48,012 nt of DNA. It comes from Hungateiclostridiaceae bacterium UBA1305 (GTDB lineage: Bacteria > Bacillota > Clostridia > Acetivibrionales > DTU013). The stretch's first letter is position 1, and every line of letters starts with the position of its first letter. Location of the stretch: the NCBI GenBank assembly GCA_002307275.1, contig DBTX01000093.1, positions 1 to 48,012 of the forward strand, given 5' to 3'. The position numbers and the translations under genes were made by a program. Positions 32,499 through 41,326 of this stretch are shown here, in pieces. The notes under the pieces are model-generated. The model saw only the letters and a list, made by a program, of their open reading frames with translations. It had not been told where the DNA came from and did not search any database.

Positions 32499-34958
32499 TT
32501 AGCTCTTCTGTCCACCAATTCTCATTCCATAGAAGGAACGCCATACGAATACAAGCGCAATAGCCAGGAATCCAACTCCGATGTAGGGAGCTACAGGCCT
32601 GAAAGCTTCCGTAAGGGCAATTTCCATGGCCAGCATTCCAAACAGGGTTGTGAACTTGATGATCGGGTTCAGTGCTACAGAAGAAGTATCCTTGTAAGGA
32701 TCGCCGACTGTATCGCCAACTATGCATGCATCATGCAGCGGAGTGCCCTTTTCCTTCAGGTCAACTTCAACGACCTTCTTGGCATTATCCCAGCATCCGC
32801 CGGCATTTGCCATGAATATAGCCTGGTAGAGACCAAACACAGCAATTGAAATCAAGTAAGCGATAAAGAATGAAACAGAGTCGTTGTTGTCTCCTCTTGG
32901 AGAAGATATGAATGCAAATGCCAGAGCAAAGGAGAAGATTGCGATGAAGATGTTGAACATACCCTTTTGTGCATACTGGGTACAGATCTTAACAACTTCT
33001 TTTGATTTCTCGGTAGCTGCCGACTGGCTTGCATTTTCGTCAAGCTGAATATTCTTCTTGATATATTCAACAGCTCTGTATGCACCTGTGGAGACAGCCT
33101 GCATGGATGCACCGGTAAACCAGTAGATTACAGCGCCGCCACAGATAAATCCAAGTATTGTATAAGGGTTAAGCAAATTCAGGATGGTCTCGGGTTCTAC
33201 ACCTAACACGTTTTTAATAACCAGTATCAGTGAGAATATCATGGTCGTGGCACCAACAACAGCTGTTCCGATAAGAACCGGCTTTGCAGTTGCTTTGAAG
33301 GTGTTGCCTGCTCCGTCGTTCTTTTCGAGGTAATCCTTACCTGCTTCGAAATCAGGTTTGAAGCCGAAATCCTTCTCGATTTCATTTTCAATATTCGGTA
33401 AGGTCTCGATAAGTGATAGTTCATATATGGACTGTGCATTGTCCGTAACAGGGCCATAGCTGTCGACTGCTATTGTTACAGGGCCCATGCCGAGGAAACC
33501 GAATGCAACCAGACCGAATGCAAAGATGGAAGGATAGTCCATAATCTGGCCTAATCCCTGCAAACTGGCAAAATATGCAATAAGCATCAATACGAAGAAT
33601 ACCATGCCCTGCCAGAAAGCACTGAAGTTACCTGCAATAAGACCGGCAAGAATGTTCAATGAAGCTCCGCCTTCCCTTGATGCCGTAACAGTTTCCTGTA
33701 CATGTGCCGATTTCGGGCTTGTGAAGATCTTTGTAAATTCAGGGATGATCGCAGCACCTAATGTACCGCAGCTGATAATAGCTGCAAGCACGACCCAGAG
33801 GTTTGCTGATTTACTGGCAACCTCGGAACCAGGACCAATCAAAATGTAGCTGACTACGAAAGTAACAATAATAGAAAGTATTGAAGTGATCCAAACAAGG
33901 TTTGTCAGCGGCTTTTCAAAATCCAAATCCAGCTTGTCGCCATAAGCAGCCTTGCTGATACCTTTGTTAATATAAAATGCTGCTACTGAAGTCAATATCA
34001 TCAGTACACGCATTACAAATATCCAGATCAGGAAATTGGACTGAAGAAGAATATCGCCTTTTCCAACAGCCAGGCATATGAAGGAGATCAAAGCAACACC
34101 GGTTACGCCATAGGTTTCAAAGCCGTCTGCCGTAGGTCCTACGCTGTCGCCTGCATTGTCGCCTGTACAGTCGGCGATAACACCGGGATTACGCGGGTCA
34201 TCCTCTTTTATTTTAAATACGATCTTCATCAGATCGCTTCCGATATCTGCGATCTTTGTGAAGATACCACCGGCGATACGAAGAGCACTTGCGCCCAGTG
34301 ATTCTCCGATTGCAAAGCCTATGAAGCTTGCGCCAGCCAAATTACGAGGGATGAAACGAAGGATGAACAGCATTACAAGGAGTTCAACACAAATCAGGAG
34401 AACACCGATGCTCATTCCAGCGTCAAGGGGTATGTTCAACAGCTTGAGCGGCTTCTTTTCAAGGGAAGAGAATGCCATTCTGCTGTTTGCCAGTGTATTC
34501 ATGCGGATACCATACCAGGCAACACCATAGGAACCAAGGATACCTATAACTGTCCACAGGAGTATCAGCAGCACGTCTCCCACGACCTTTCCTTCAAGAA
34601 AGCCGAAGTAAAAGGCGATACATGCGCCGATAAAAACCAGAAGAAGTGCGAGGAATTTGCCTTGCTGAATAAGATAAGTCTTGCAAGTCTCAAAGATAAT
34701 TGCTGAAACGTCGAGCATAGACTTATGGGCTCTGATCTTTCTGACTTTAAAGAACTGATAAAGTCCAAAAAGCATCCCCAAAATACATACTACCATTCCC
34801 AGCAAAAGAAGATTGTTTTGACCTGCAGAAAAGTCAGGAACTTTCAGGTCAGCTTCACTTGCGAATGCTGCCAATGGCATAAGCATGACAGTAATAATGC
34901 TGATTACACCAATAAGCACTGCTCTTAAAGCTTTATTGGCTTTGTTTCTCACATCCAT
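32499..34958 (-). CDS. hppA: Membrane-bound pyrophosphatase, proton- or sodium-pumping
   Basis: 819-residue integral membrane enzyme with about 15-16 helices that couples PPi hydrolysis to cation export. The substrate-site region reads KIADIGSDLMKIVFKIKEDD and then DCTGDNAGDSVGPTADGFETY, a divergent form of the usual GADLVGK...DNVGDN motif with the Asp ligands kept. The last catalytic loop has GDTVGDPYKDTSSVALNP. The position that separates K-dependent from K-independent enzymes is Lys (GNTFKATAKP), the K-independent type. It could recover energy from PPi made in biosynthesis and glycolysis. A perfect -10 promoter lies upstream. Confidence 0.94.
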   Translation of the reverse strand: MDVRNKANKALRAVLIGVISIITVMLMPLAAFASEADLKVPDFSAGQNNLLLLGMVVCILGMLFGLYQFFKVRKIRAHKSMLDVSAIIFETCKTYLIQQGKFLALLLVFIGACIAFYFGFLEGKVVGDVLLILLWTVIGILGSYGVAWYGIRMNTLANSRMAFSSLEKKPLKLLNIPLDAGMSIGVLLICVELLVMLFILRFIPRNLAGASFIGFAIGESLGASALRIAGGIFTKIADIGSDLMKIVFKIKEDDPRNPGVIADCTGDNAGDSVGPTADGFETYGVTGVALISFICLAVGKGDILLQSNFLIWIFVMRVLMILTSVAAFYINKGISKAAYGDKLDLDFEKPLTNLVWITSILSIIVTFVVSYILIGPGSEVASKSANLWVVLAAIISCGTLGAAIIPEFTKIFTSPKSAHVQETVTASREGGASLNILAGLIAGNFSAFWQGMVFFVLMLIAYFASLQGLGQIMDYPSIFAFGLVAFGFLGMGPVTIAVDSYGPVTDNAQSIYELSLIETLPNIENEIEKDFGFKPDFEAGKDYLEKNDGAGNTFKATAKPVLIGTAVVGATTMIFSLILVIKNVLGVEPETILNLLNPYTILGFICGGAVIYWFTGASMQAVSTGAYRAVEYIKKNIQLDENASQSAATEKSKEVVKICTQYAQKGMFNIFIAIFSFALAFAFISSPRGDNNDSVSFFIAYLISIAVFGLYQAIFMANAGGCWDNAKKVVEVDLKEKGTPLHDACIVGDTVGDPYKDTSSVALNPIIKFTTLFGMLAMEIALTEAFRPVAPYIGVGFLAIALVFVWRSFYGMRIGGQKS

Positions 34959-35046
34959 ATTGCATCCTCCCCTAAATAATAAGTATTAGTAATATATTTT
35001 CAATCCCCCTGATCAGGAAGATGATAAAAAATTTACACCATGCTAC

Positions 35047-35075
35047 ATTATAATACTCAAAAACACAATATTCAA
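35047..35075 (-). promoter_or_regulatory. Predicted promoter of hppA
   Basis: Minus-strand TTGAAT (35075-35070), 17 bases, TATAAT (35052-35047). The leader to the hppA ATG would be about 80 bases. The spacer and -10 are ideal; the -35 matches four of six positions. Confidence 0.65.
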
Positions 35076-35123
35076 TATATTAAAACAAAATGGATTAAAT
35101 AAAATCTTAAGGGGCATAAAAAT

Positions 35124-35156
35124 AGATGCATCCTGCAATATCTACAGAATACATCT
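35124..35156 (-). terminator. Terminator after the tRNA-Gly pair
   Basis: A 12-13 bp stem on the minus-strand RNA (left arm on the plus strand AGATGCATCCTGC, right arm CAGAATACATCT; several G-U pairs) is followed by a U5 run, 12 bases past the CCA end of tRNA-Gly(TCC). Confidence 0.8.
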
Positions 35157-35167
35157 TCTTAGTAAAT

Positions 35168-35241
35168 TGGAGCGGGTGATGGGAATCGGACCCACGCAAT
35201 CAGCTTGGAAGGCTGATGTTCTACCATTGAACTACACCCGC
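35168..35241 (-). tRNA. tRNA-Gly (anticodon TCC)
   Basis: A complete cloverleaf on the minus strand with a 7-bp acceptor (GCGGGTG/CACCCGC), anticodon loop CTTCCAA, encoded TCCA end and normal D arm with GG. The T loop reads TCCGATT, with C at position 55 instead of the near-universal T. It is the second tRNA of a two-gene unit. Confidence 0.96.
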
Positions 35242-35328
35242 ACTTATCAGAGACTAGAAGCCAGAAAACAGAGACCGGAATCAAATGGGAATTACCTTTG
35301 ATCTCTGGACTCACCATTTTTTTGGGAG

Positions 35329-35371
35329 GGGGCTGGTCGTTGACTAAAGTCAACTGCTCGCCCATGCATCC
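35329..35371 (+). repeat. Dispersed hairpin repeat, copy R3
   Basis: GGGGCTGGTCG, stem GTTGAC-TAAA-GTCAAC, then TGCTCGCCCATGCATCC. It lies in the 144-base spacer between the two tRNA-Gly genes, so it is probably within their shared precursor transcript, in antisense orientation to it. Other copies are at 12681 and 23321. Confidence 0.88.
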
Positions 35372-35385
35372 TGGCTTTGATATTC

Positions 35386-35460
35386 TGGAGCGGGATACGA
35401 GATTCGGACTCGCGACTTTCACCTTGGCAAGGTGACACTCTACCACTGAGTTAATCCCGC
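35386..35460 (-). tRNA. tRNA-Gly (anticodon GCC)
   Basis: A complete cloverleaf on the minus strand: acceptor GCGGGAT/ATCCCGC, anticodon loop TTGCCAA, encoded CCA. The T loop reads TCCGAAT, again with C at position 55. It is the first tRNA after a consensus promoter at 35492-35521. Confidence 0.96.
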
Positions 35461-35491
35461 ATATCCAGTGAAAATTTATCAAGCAAAAGTT

Positions 35492-35521
35492 ATTATACAA
35501 AACACCCCCTTGTTTTGTCAA
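35492..35521 (-). promoter_or_regulatory. Consensus promoter of the tRNA-Gly unit, inside the nfnB terminator
   Basis: Minus-strand TTGACA (35521-35516), 18 bases, TATAAT (35497-35492): both hexamers are perfect. The -35 box falls within the loop and stem of the nfnB terminator hairpin at 35502-35529. The transcript would start near 35485, 25 bases before the tRNA. Confidence 0.85.
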
Positions 35522-35529
35522 GGGGGTGT
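35502..35529 (-). terminator. Terminator of nfnB
   Basis: An 11-bp perfect stem (ACACCCCCTTG / CAAGGGGGTGT) with a six-base loop, followed on the minus strand by four U, ten bases past the nfnB stop. Confidence 0.88.
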
Positions 35530-35539
35530 CCTTTGATAT

Positions 35540-36946
35540 TTATTCCTTTTTTCCATGCTTATCACAAAGATATTCATCAATCGCTTTTGCAGCCTTCTTA
35601 CCGGCTCCCATGGCAAGTATGACTGTCGCGGCGCCTGTAACGGCGTCACCGCCGGCATATACACCGTCTCTGCTTGTGGCGCCGGTCTCTTCCTCTACGA
35701 TGATGCCCCCCCACTTCTGCGTCTCAAGACCCGGAGTAGTGGACTTTATCAACGGGTTGGGAGACTGGCCGATAGCGATGACAACAGTCCCGACATCGAG
35801 TATCTTCTCAGAACCCTGTTTTGGCACAGGCCTTCTTCTACCTGACGCATCGGGTTCACCAAGCTCCATTTCGACACATTCCATCCCCTTGACCCATCCG
35901 TCTTCTGTTCCGATTACTTTTGTAGGATTGGTCAGCAGCTTGAATATAATACCCTCTTCCTTTGCATGATGGACTTCCTCCAGCCTTGCAGGCATTTCAG
36001 CCTCGGAACGGCGGTATACAATATATACTTTCTCCGCGCCAAGCCTCTTGGCACATCTGGCCGCATCCATGGCGACGTTTCCTCCGCCGACGACGGCTAC
36101 ACTGCTGGTCACTCTCACAGGAGTGTCCGTTTCAGGGAATTTATATGCCTTCATGAGATTGATTCTCGTAAGGAATTCATTCGCAGAATACACACCGTTC
36201 AGATTCTCACCCGGAATATTCATGAAGCTGGGCAGTCCGGCGCCGCTTCCGATGAAAACAGCTTCATAGCCCTCTTCTGCAAGCTCATCCAGCGATAAAA
36301 CCTTGCCAATGACCATGTTTGTCATGATATTGACGCCCAGCTGTCTCACATTATCTATTTCCTTCTGCACGAGCGCCTTTGGAAGTCTGAACTCGGGTAT
36401 CCCGTACATCAGCACACCGCCAGGCACATGAAACGCTTCAAATATCGTAACTTCATAGCCCAATTTTGCCAAATCCCCGGCACAGGTAAGACCAGCCGGG
36501 CCTGACCCGACAACAGCGACTTTTCGGCCGTTACGCGCACTGCAGGCAATATGGCTTTCCCTGTTCTCCATAAACCAGTCTGCTGCAAATCTTTCGAGTC
36601 TGCCTATACCGACCGGCTCGCCCTTCTTCCCTCTGACACAGAGCTGTTCGCACTGAGATTCCTGGGGACATACCCTTCCGCATATTGCAGGCAGGCTGTT
36701 CGTCTCTTTGATCTTGTTGCCGGCGCCTTCAAAATCGCCCTCGCTGATCAATTTGATAAATTCGGGAATCTGCACATTCACAGGGCATCCCGCCACACAG
36801 GGTTTTGTTTTGCACTGCAGGCACCTCTGCGCTTCCTTCAGCGCCATTTCTGCATCATATCCCAATGAAACCTCGGTGAAATTGGTATTTCTTATATTCG
36901 GGTCCTGCTCAGGCATTTTTACTTTTATTAATGACATATCAGGCAT
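35540..36946 (-). CDS. nfnB: NfnB: large subunit of ferredoxin:NADP oxidoreductase (GltA/SudA-like)
   Basis: 468 residues. The N-terminal cysteines Cys42, Cys45, Cys50 and Cys54 (RCLQCKTKPCVAGCPV) and a second Cys cluster (CGRVCPQESQCEQLCVRG) bind [4Fe-4S] clusters; two Rossmann folds follow (VAVVGSGPAGLTCAGDLAKLG for FAD, SVAVVGGGNVAMDAARCAKRLG for NADPH). This is the glutamate synthase small-subunit fold, but no glutamate synthase large subunit is nearby, while an NfnA gene is directly upstream and overlaps by eight bases. The ATG at 36946 (GGAGGTG six bases before it) is preferred over a longer frame. Together they form the electron-bifurcating NADH-dependent reduced ferredoxin:NADP oxidoreductase. 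Confidence 0.9.
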   Translation of the reverse strand: MPDMSLIKVKMPEQDPNIRNTNFTEVSLGYDAEMALKEAQRCLQCKTKPCVAGCPVNVQIPEFIKLISEGDFEGAGNKIKETNSLPAICGRVCPQESQCEQLCVRGKKGEPVGIGRLERFAADWFMENRESHIACSARNGRKVAVVGSGPAGLTCAGDLAKLGYEVTIFEAFHVPGGVLMYGIPEFRLPKALVQKEIDNVRQLGVNIMTNMVIGKVLSLDELAEEGYEAVFIGSGAGLPSFMNIPGENLNGVYSANEFLTRINLMKAYKFPETDTPVRVTSSVAVVGGGNVAMDAARCAKRLGAEKVYIVYRRSEAEMPARLEEVHHAKEEGIIFKLLTNPTKVIGTEDGWVKGMECVEMELGEPDASGRRRPVPKQGSEKILDVGTVVIAIGQSPNPLIKSTTPGLETQKWGGIIVEEETGATSRDGVYAGGDAVTGAATVILAMGAGKKAAKAIDEYLCDKHGKKE

Positions 36947-37790
36947 GAGCTTCACCTCCCAATCCCATTCTGCAGATATGATCCTCAAGCGATTTTTTTT
37001 CATGAGACTTGTACATGGCCTGTCTTCTCATCGCCTCATCAAAATCCACCTCATGTCCGTCAAAATCAGGTCCGTCAACACACGCAAATTTTGTTTTACC
37101 GCCTACGGTGACACGGCAGCCGCCGCACATCCCGGTACCATCTATCATCACAGGGTTCATGCTTACAAGCGTTTTAATGCCGTACTGTTTTGTCAGCAGC
37201 GATACCATCTTCATCATGATCAATGGTCCGATCGCAATGACAAGATCGTACTTGTTGCCTTCTTCAATCAGCTTTTTCAGAATGTCCGTAACAAAGCCCT
37301 TATTCCCGTTGGAGCCGTCATCGGTTGCAATGAATAACCGCGTGCTTGCAGCTTTCAATTCATCTTCCAGCAAAATCAGACTGCTGTTTCTGAAGCCCGT
37401 GATGACGTCAACCTCCGTACCGAGGCTATGGAGCTTCTTTGCCTGTGGATAGGCAATGGCGGTACCGAGACCGCCGCCAATCACCGCTGCTTTCTTGTAG
37501 CCTCCGAGATGGCTTGCGACACCAAGCGGTCCTGCAAAGTCCAGCAACTCATCCCCCTCTTCAAGGGTTCCAAGCAGCTTCGTACTCTTCCCGACCTCCT
37601 GGAATATGATCGTTATCGTACCCCTTTGTCTGTCATAATCTGCAACAGTAAGCGGTATCCTCTCACCACTTTCATTTACTCTTAAAATGATGAACTGGCC
37701 GGGTTCGGCCTTTCTTGCAACATAGGGCGCTTCTACCTCAAACAGCTTTACTGTAGGGTTGAGCTCCTCTTTTCTAACTATTTTGAACAT
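36939..37790 (-). CDS. nfnA: NfnA: FAD/[2Fe-2S] subunit of ferredoxin:NADP oxidoreductase (SudB-like)
   Basis: 283 residues of the ferredoxin-NADP reductase superfamily, similar to PyrK and SudB. FAD-binding RIPLTVADYDRQRGTI is at about 45-60, the NAD-binding GGGLGTAIAYPQAKKL near 110, and the [2Fe-2S] cysteines are in GTGMCGGCRVTVGGKTKFACVDGPDFDGHEV. It would bind NAD(H) and one FAD of the bifurcating complex. GGGAGG lies seven bases before the ATG. Its 3' end overlaps nfnB, indicating translational coupling and a stable 1:1 complex. Confidence 0.92.
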   Translation of the reverse strand: MFKIVRKEELNPTVKLFEVEAPYVARKAEPGQFIILRVNESGERIPLTVADYDRQRGTITIIFQEVGKSTKLLGTLEEGDELLDFAGPLGVASHLGGYKKAAVIGGGLGTAIAYPQAKKLHSLGTEVDVITGFRNSSLILLEDELKAASTRLFIATDDGSNGNKGFVTDILKKLIEEGNKYDLVIAIGPLIMMKMVSLLTKQYGIKTLVSMNPVMIDGTGMCGGCRVTVGGKTKFACVDGPDFDGHEVDFDEAMRRQAMYKSHEKKSLEDHICRMGLGGEAHA

Positions 37791-37951
37791 CCCAGAACCT
37801 CCCTTAAATAAGCTCTATAAAAAACATAAGCTGCTGTTCGAAAACATGCAACTTATGAAAAATTACACAATATTCTTTTTTAATATTAAACCACTGTTGC
37901 CTAAACCGCAAGATGCAAGTGCACAATATGCAGAATAAGGTTTACAGGCAA

Positions 37952-39607
37952 TTATACGTTTACTGCAGCCCCGTCAGGCACCTTAACATTATTTTTCTCT
38001 ATTCCGTTAAAACATTTGGCAACGTGCTTGATATCCATATCCTGCTTTAAAGTCAGTGCAAGAACCACTATTACAATAGCAGATACAGGGAGCGCTATGA
38101 ATAACGGATCCACCATCGAGAGCGCTTGAAGCGATGTACCCTCGACCATTGAAGGCTTGCCTGTGAGCAGCGCACAAAGCTGAAGACTGGAGGATTCCTT
38201 TTTGTGTATGAAGAAAATCCAGAAAAAGCTTGTGACAAAGCCGCAGATCATACTCCATTTTGCTGCAGCCATAGGCATTTTCTTTACATATAGCGCACCG
38301 ATATAGGCTGGCAGGAATGATGCAGCACAAAGACCGAAAAATAACGAGGTACCTGTTGCGATAATTGCCATGCTGACGTCAAGAAAACTGACAAGCCATG
38401 CAATACCTGTGCTGAGAACAACCCCAATCAGCATACCGCCTTTCGAAAGCATCATGCTGCTTCCCTTGCCGCCCATACTCTTTTCATAGACATCCCTGCC
38501 GATGGCTGTTCCCATTGTATGAAACTGCGAACTCAGCGTAGACATGGCAGCAGCCAGCAGTGTGATCAGAAACAAAGGCCCGAACCATCCAGGTACAAAA
38601 GATTTGATGAATTCCGGGATGATCTTGTCATTTGCTCCGGCTGCTGCAATAGCAACCTTTCCGGTTTCATTAAAGAAATAAACGTTGGAGAGCGCACCCA
38701 CCGCAAAAGCGACACCTGTCATCATCAGGATGAAAACGCCTCCCGATACGACAGCCCTATTGAGTTCCCTGTTGCTTTTAACAGTCATAAACCTTACAAC
38801 GAGCTGAGGCTGTGCAAGAACACCTATGCCGACTCCCATTACAATCGTCGAAACGAGGTTCCACCAAATCGGGGAACCGGAGGCAGGCATTGATATCCAG
38901 CCGGTGAAACCATTCTTTGCCAGTGCAGCAGTCTGTTCCTGAACGGAAGGATTGTTAAAAAGCTCACCAAGCTGCTGATGTGCTGAGCTGATCCCGCCCA
39001 GTTTACTGTATGCGAATATCAGCAGGAAGATCATGCCGATAAACATGATAAAGCCTTGAAAAGCATCCGTATACATTACTCCCTTGATTCCTCCCATGAA
39101 AACATAAACTGCAACAACCAGAACAAACACAAGAAGTGATACATGGTAGGATATACCGAAATAGGACTGGATAAAATCCGCCCCTCCTTTTATTACAGAT
39201 GCCGCATATATCGGCATGAAAATGAATATGATGGCACCTGCAAAGCCCTGCATGAATTTCGACTGGTACCTGAGTCCCAGTAATTCTGGAAAAGTATGCG
39301 CATCAAGGCTGTGACCCATCTTGCGTGTTCTCTTTCCGAAGAAGACAAATGCAATAAATATTCCTACGAAAATATTGAGGAAGGTAAGCCATAAAAGCCC
39401 CAGACCGAACTGACCGGCTGCGCCTCCAAAGCCAATGATGGCAGAAGTGCTGATAAATGTGGCTCCATAGGATAATGCCATGATAAGAGGATGCGTCTTT
39501 CTGCCTGCAACCAGATAATCGGCAGAAGTTTTTGTCCTTTTGTAGCCCAGATACCCTAAGAATGCAGTGATACAAAGATAAATGAGAATAATAATCGGGA
39601 TATACAT
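37952..39607 (-). CDS. Sodium:solute symporter (SSS family)
   Basis: 551-residue transporter with 13 or so helices. The start MYIPIIILIYLCITAFLGYLGYKRTKTSADYLVAGRK and the LSYGATFISTSAIIGFGG segment are typical of the SSS family, as are MGGIKGVMYTDAFQGF and AAAMSTLSSQFHTMGTAIGRDVYEK. It is closest in general pattern to the acetate/pantothenate-type branch, but the substrate cannot be read. The gene for its likely small partner is just upstream. Confidence 0.9.
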   Translation of the reverse strand: MYIPIIILIYLCITAFLGYLGYKRTKTSADYLVAGRKTHPLIMALSYGATFISTSAIIGFGGAAGQFGLGLLWLTFLNIFVGIFIAFVFFGKRTRKMGHSLDAHTFPELLGLRYQSKFMQGFAGAIIFIFMPIYAASVIKGGADFIQSYFGISYHVSLLVFVLVVAVYVFMGGIKGVMYTDAFQGFIMFIGMIFLLIFAYSKLGGISSAHQQLGELFNNPSVQEQTAALAKNGFTGWISMPASGSPIWWNLVSTIVMGVGIGVLAQPQLVVRFMTVKSNRELNRAVVSGGVFILMMTGVAFAVGALSNVYFFNETGKVAIAAAGANDKIIPEFIKSFVPGWFGPLFLITLLAAAMSTLSSQFHTMGTAIGRDVYEKSMGGKGSSMMLSKGGMLIGVVLSTGIAWLVSFLDVSMAIIATGTSLFFGLCAASFLPAYIGALYVKKMPMAAAKWSMICGFVTSFFWIFFIHKKESSSLQLCALLTGKPSMVEGTSLQALSMVDPLFIALPVSAIVIVVLALTLKQDMDIKHVAKCFNGIEKNNVKVPDGAAVNV

Positions 39608-39792
39608 AATAAACCTCCTTAAAAATCAAGTGATCTGTAAATTCATTCTTCACTCTAATCTTAAGGAGCAAGCTATTTCCAAGATATTTGACTGTTCGCC
39701 TATCTTAAACCGCAAGACCCTTGTGCTGACAATTGATTTTATCAATTGCAGTTATTTGATTATTTAGATGTGAAATTAAGACTGGTGTTCTT

Positions 39793-39960
39793 CTACGTTT
39801 CCTCTGCGGTGTTCTCCCAGGCTGCCTCTTCGGCAATCTGCGTCCGCTCTTCCTCCGCGCCCTTATTCCAATTTGCCAGACCGTAAACCACACATAATGC
39901 AGCACTTAGTATGCAAAGTAAATATGTGCTCAAAATCCAGGGATCGGATATTCCAAACAT
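39793..39960 (-). CDS. Symporter small accessory protein
   Basis: 55 residues, MFGISDPWILSTYLLCILS and one hydrophobic helix that ends CVVYGLANWNKGAEEE, then an acidic tail. This matches the small accessory proteins encoded next to SSS symporters. The ATG at 39960, with GGAAGGAGGTG six bases upstream, is preferred to the longer frame. It precedes the symporter gene by about 185 bases on the same strand. It is probably part of the transporter complex; this is inferred from family and position. Confidence 0.85.
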   Translation of the reverse strand: MFGISDPWILSTYLLCILSAALCVVYGLANWNKGAEEERTQIAEEAAWENTAEET

Positions 39961-40076
39961 ATATACACCTCCTTCCGCAACCTTAATCTGGTTTTGCAGT
40001 TTCACGCAAATACGACACGTTGTCCTATCTGAAAACCTACACCACCTGCGATTTTACTGTAAAATCATGTGAATCC

Positions 40077-40209
40077 TATAACGCATCGGTTCAAAATAAG
40101 ATTTTTCGATTAAGCGATAATTTGCTCGCAAATTACGCTTTGTAGAAAAATTTTATTACCAGGGGTGCAAAAGTGCCAAGAGGTTGGGAACATCTTTTGC
40201 CCCGTTATA
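40077..40209 (-). repeat. TATAACG-bounded element, copy A
   Basis: A 133-bp element bounded by TATAACG and CGTTATA. Shared core on the plus strand: CATCGGTTCAAAATAAG, ATTTTTCG, TTTGTAGAAAAATTTTATTACC, then GAGGTTGGGAACATCTT...CCCCGTTATA. Copy A contains a private hairpin (AAGCGATAATTTG / CAAATTACGCTT). It fills much of the roughly 490-base gap between the symporter accessory gene and metF. Copy B is at 46117-46268 and a fragment at 44489. The rest of that gap shows only the metF promoter. Confidence 0.75.
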
Positions 40210-40390
40210 ACAAAACAACGTGCGATTTCTATAAAATTGCTGGTCGAATACATTTTAGCAGGGTTTTGTATTAAATTCAATACACATTATGCATAACTAC
40301 TGTATTTAGTTGTCAACTTAATATTGTTAATCTGATATGTTTTAAGCAGCTAATTGCATAAGAATGTATTTGGTTATAACATAATTGTAC

Positions 40391-40418
40391 TTGACAGTAT
40401 TTTAAATGATGTTATACT
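40391..40418 (+). promoter_or_regulatory. Promoter of metF
   Basis: TTGACA (40391-40396), 16 bases, TATACT (40413-40418): a near-consensus housekeeping promoter about 30 bases before the start codon. Confidence 0.8.
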
Positions 40419-40447
40419 ATATTTAATGGATTTTACAGGAGGCAACT

Positions 40448-41308
40448 ATGAAAATTGTTGATTTGTATAAATATAAAAAGTCTGTCATCGCTTTTGAGCT
40501 GTTCCCGCCTAAACCGGATGTTCCGCTGGACACCATTTACGATCATCTGGATCAGTTTGAGGCGCTCAAGCCTGATTATATCAGCGTCACCTATGGCGCC
40601 GGCGGGAGCCAGAAGGGACGGACACTGGAGATCGCAGCCAGAATCAAAAACCAGAATCATATCGAAAGTATGGCACATTTCACCTGCGTCGGTCATACGA
40701 GTGATGAAATAGACACTATGCTGGCCTCGATGCATGAACTGGGCCTGGAAAATATTCTGGCTTTAAGAGGCGATCCGCCGGCAAACAATCCGGATTTTGA
40801 CTTCAGCAGCAATGTTTACAGTTATGCAAAAGAACTCGTAAGCCACATCAGAAGGGTTAACAGCTTCTGTATCGCTGCTGCAGCCTATGTTGAAGGCCAT
40901 GCAGATTCAAAAAGGCTGAGTGAGGATTTGTCTCATCTCAGAGAAAAGGTCGACGCAGGTGTCGATTTTCTGATCACACAACTTTTTTTCGATAACCGTC
41001 TGTTTTATGATTTCATGGAAAAAGCACGTTCGAAAGGGATCGAATGCCCGGTATCCGCTGGAATAATGCCTATCTTCAAGGCAGATCAGATCAAATCCAT
41101 AACGGCAAAGAGCGGCTGCTCGATACCTGCCAGACTGGTTCTGATGATGGATAAATACCAGGATAATCCCGATGATCTGCGTAAAGCAGGAATAGAGTAC
41201 GCAATAACACAGATTCGTGATCTCATCGAAAACGGCGTTGACGGAATCCACCTTTACACGATGAACAGGCCGAAATCCACTGCTGAGATCATAAACGGAG
41301 TGAGATAA
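40448..41308 (+). CDS. metF: 5,10-methylenetetrahydrofolate reductase
   Basis: 286-residue flavoprotein TIM barrel that reduces methylene-THF to methyl-THF for methionine synthesis (and, in acetogens, the methyl branch). Conserved segments: FELFPPKPD with the catalytic Glu, DYISVTYGAGGSQKGRT, AHFTCVGHT, ILALRGDPP, AAAYVEGH and LITQLFFDN. AGGAGG is five bases before the ATG. It is a single plus-strand gene among minus-strand ones. No other Wood-Ljungdahl gene is in the window, so a methionine role is the simpler assumption. Confidence 0.95.
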   Translation: MKIVDLYKYKKSVIAFELFPPKPDVPLDTIYDHLDQFEALKPDYISVTYGAGGSQKGRTLEIAARIKNQNHIESMAHFTCVGHTSDEIDTMLASMHELGLENILALRGDPPANNPDFDFSSNVYSYAKELVSHIRRVNSFCIAAAAYVEGHADSKRLSEDLSHLREKVDAGVDFLITQLFFDNRLFYDFMEKARSKGIECPVSAGIMPIFKADQIKSITAKSGCSIPARLVLMMDKYQDNPDDLRKAGIEYAITQIRDLIENGVDGIHLYTMNRPKSTAEIINGVR

Positions 41309-41326
41309 AAGTGGGGTCTCAATAGA

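Noticed and set aside
35540..37790. Reading as glutamate synthase small subunit alone
   Set aside because: No large glutamate synthase gene is adjacent and the upstream overlapping gene is NfnA-like, so NfnAB is the better call.
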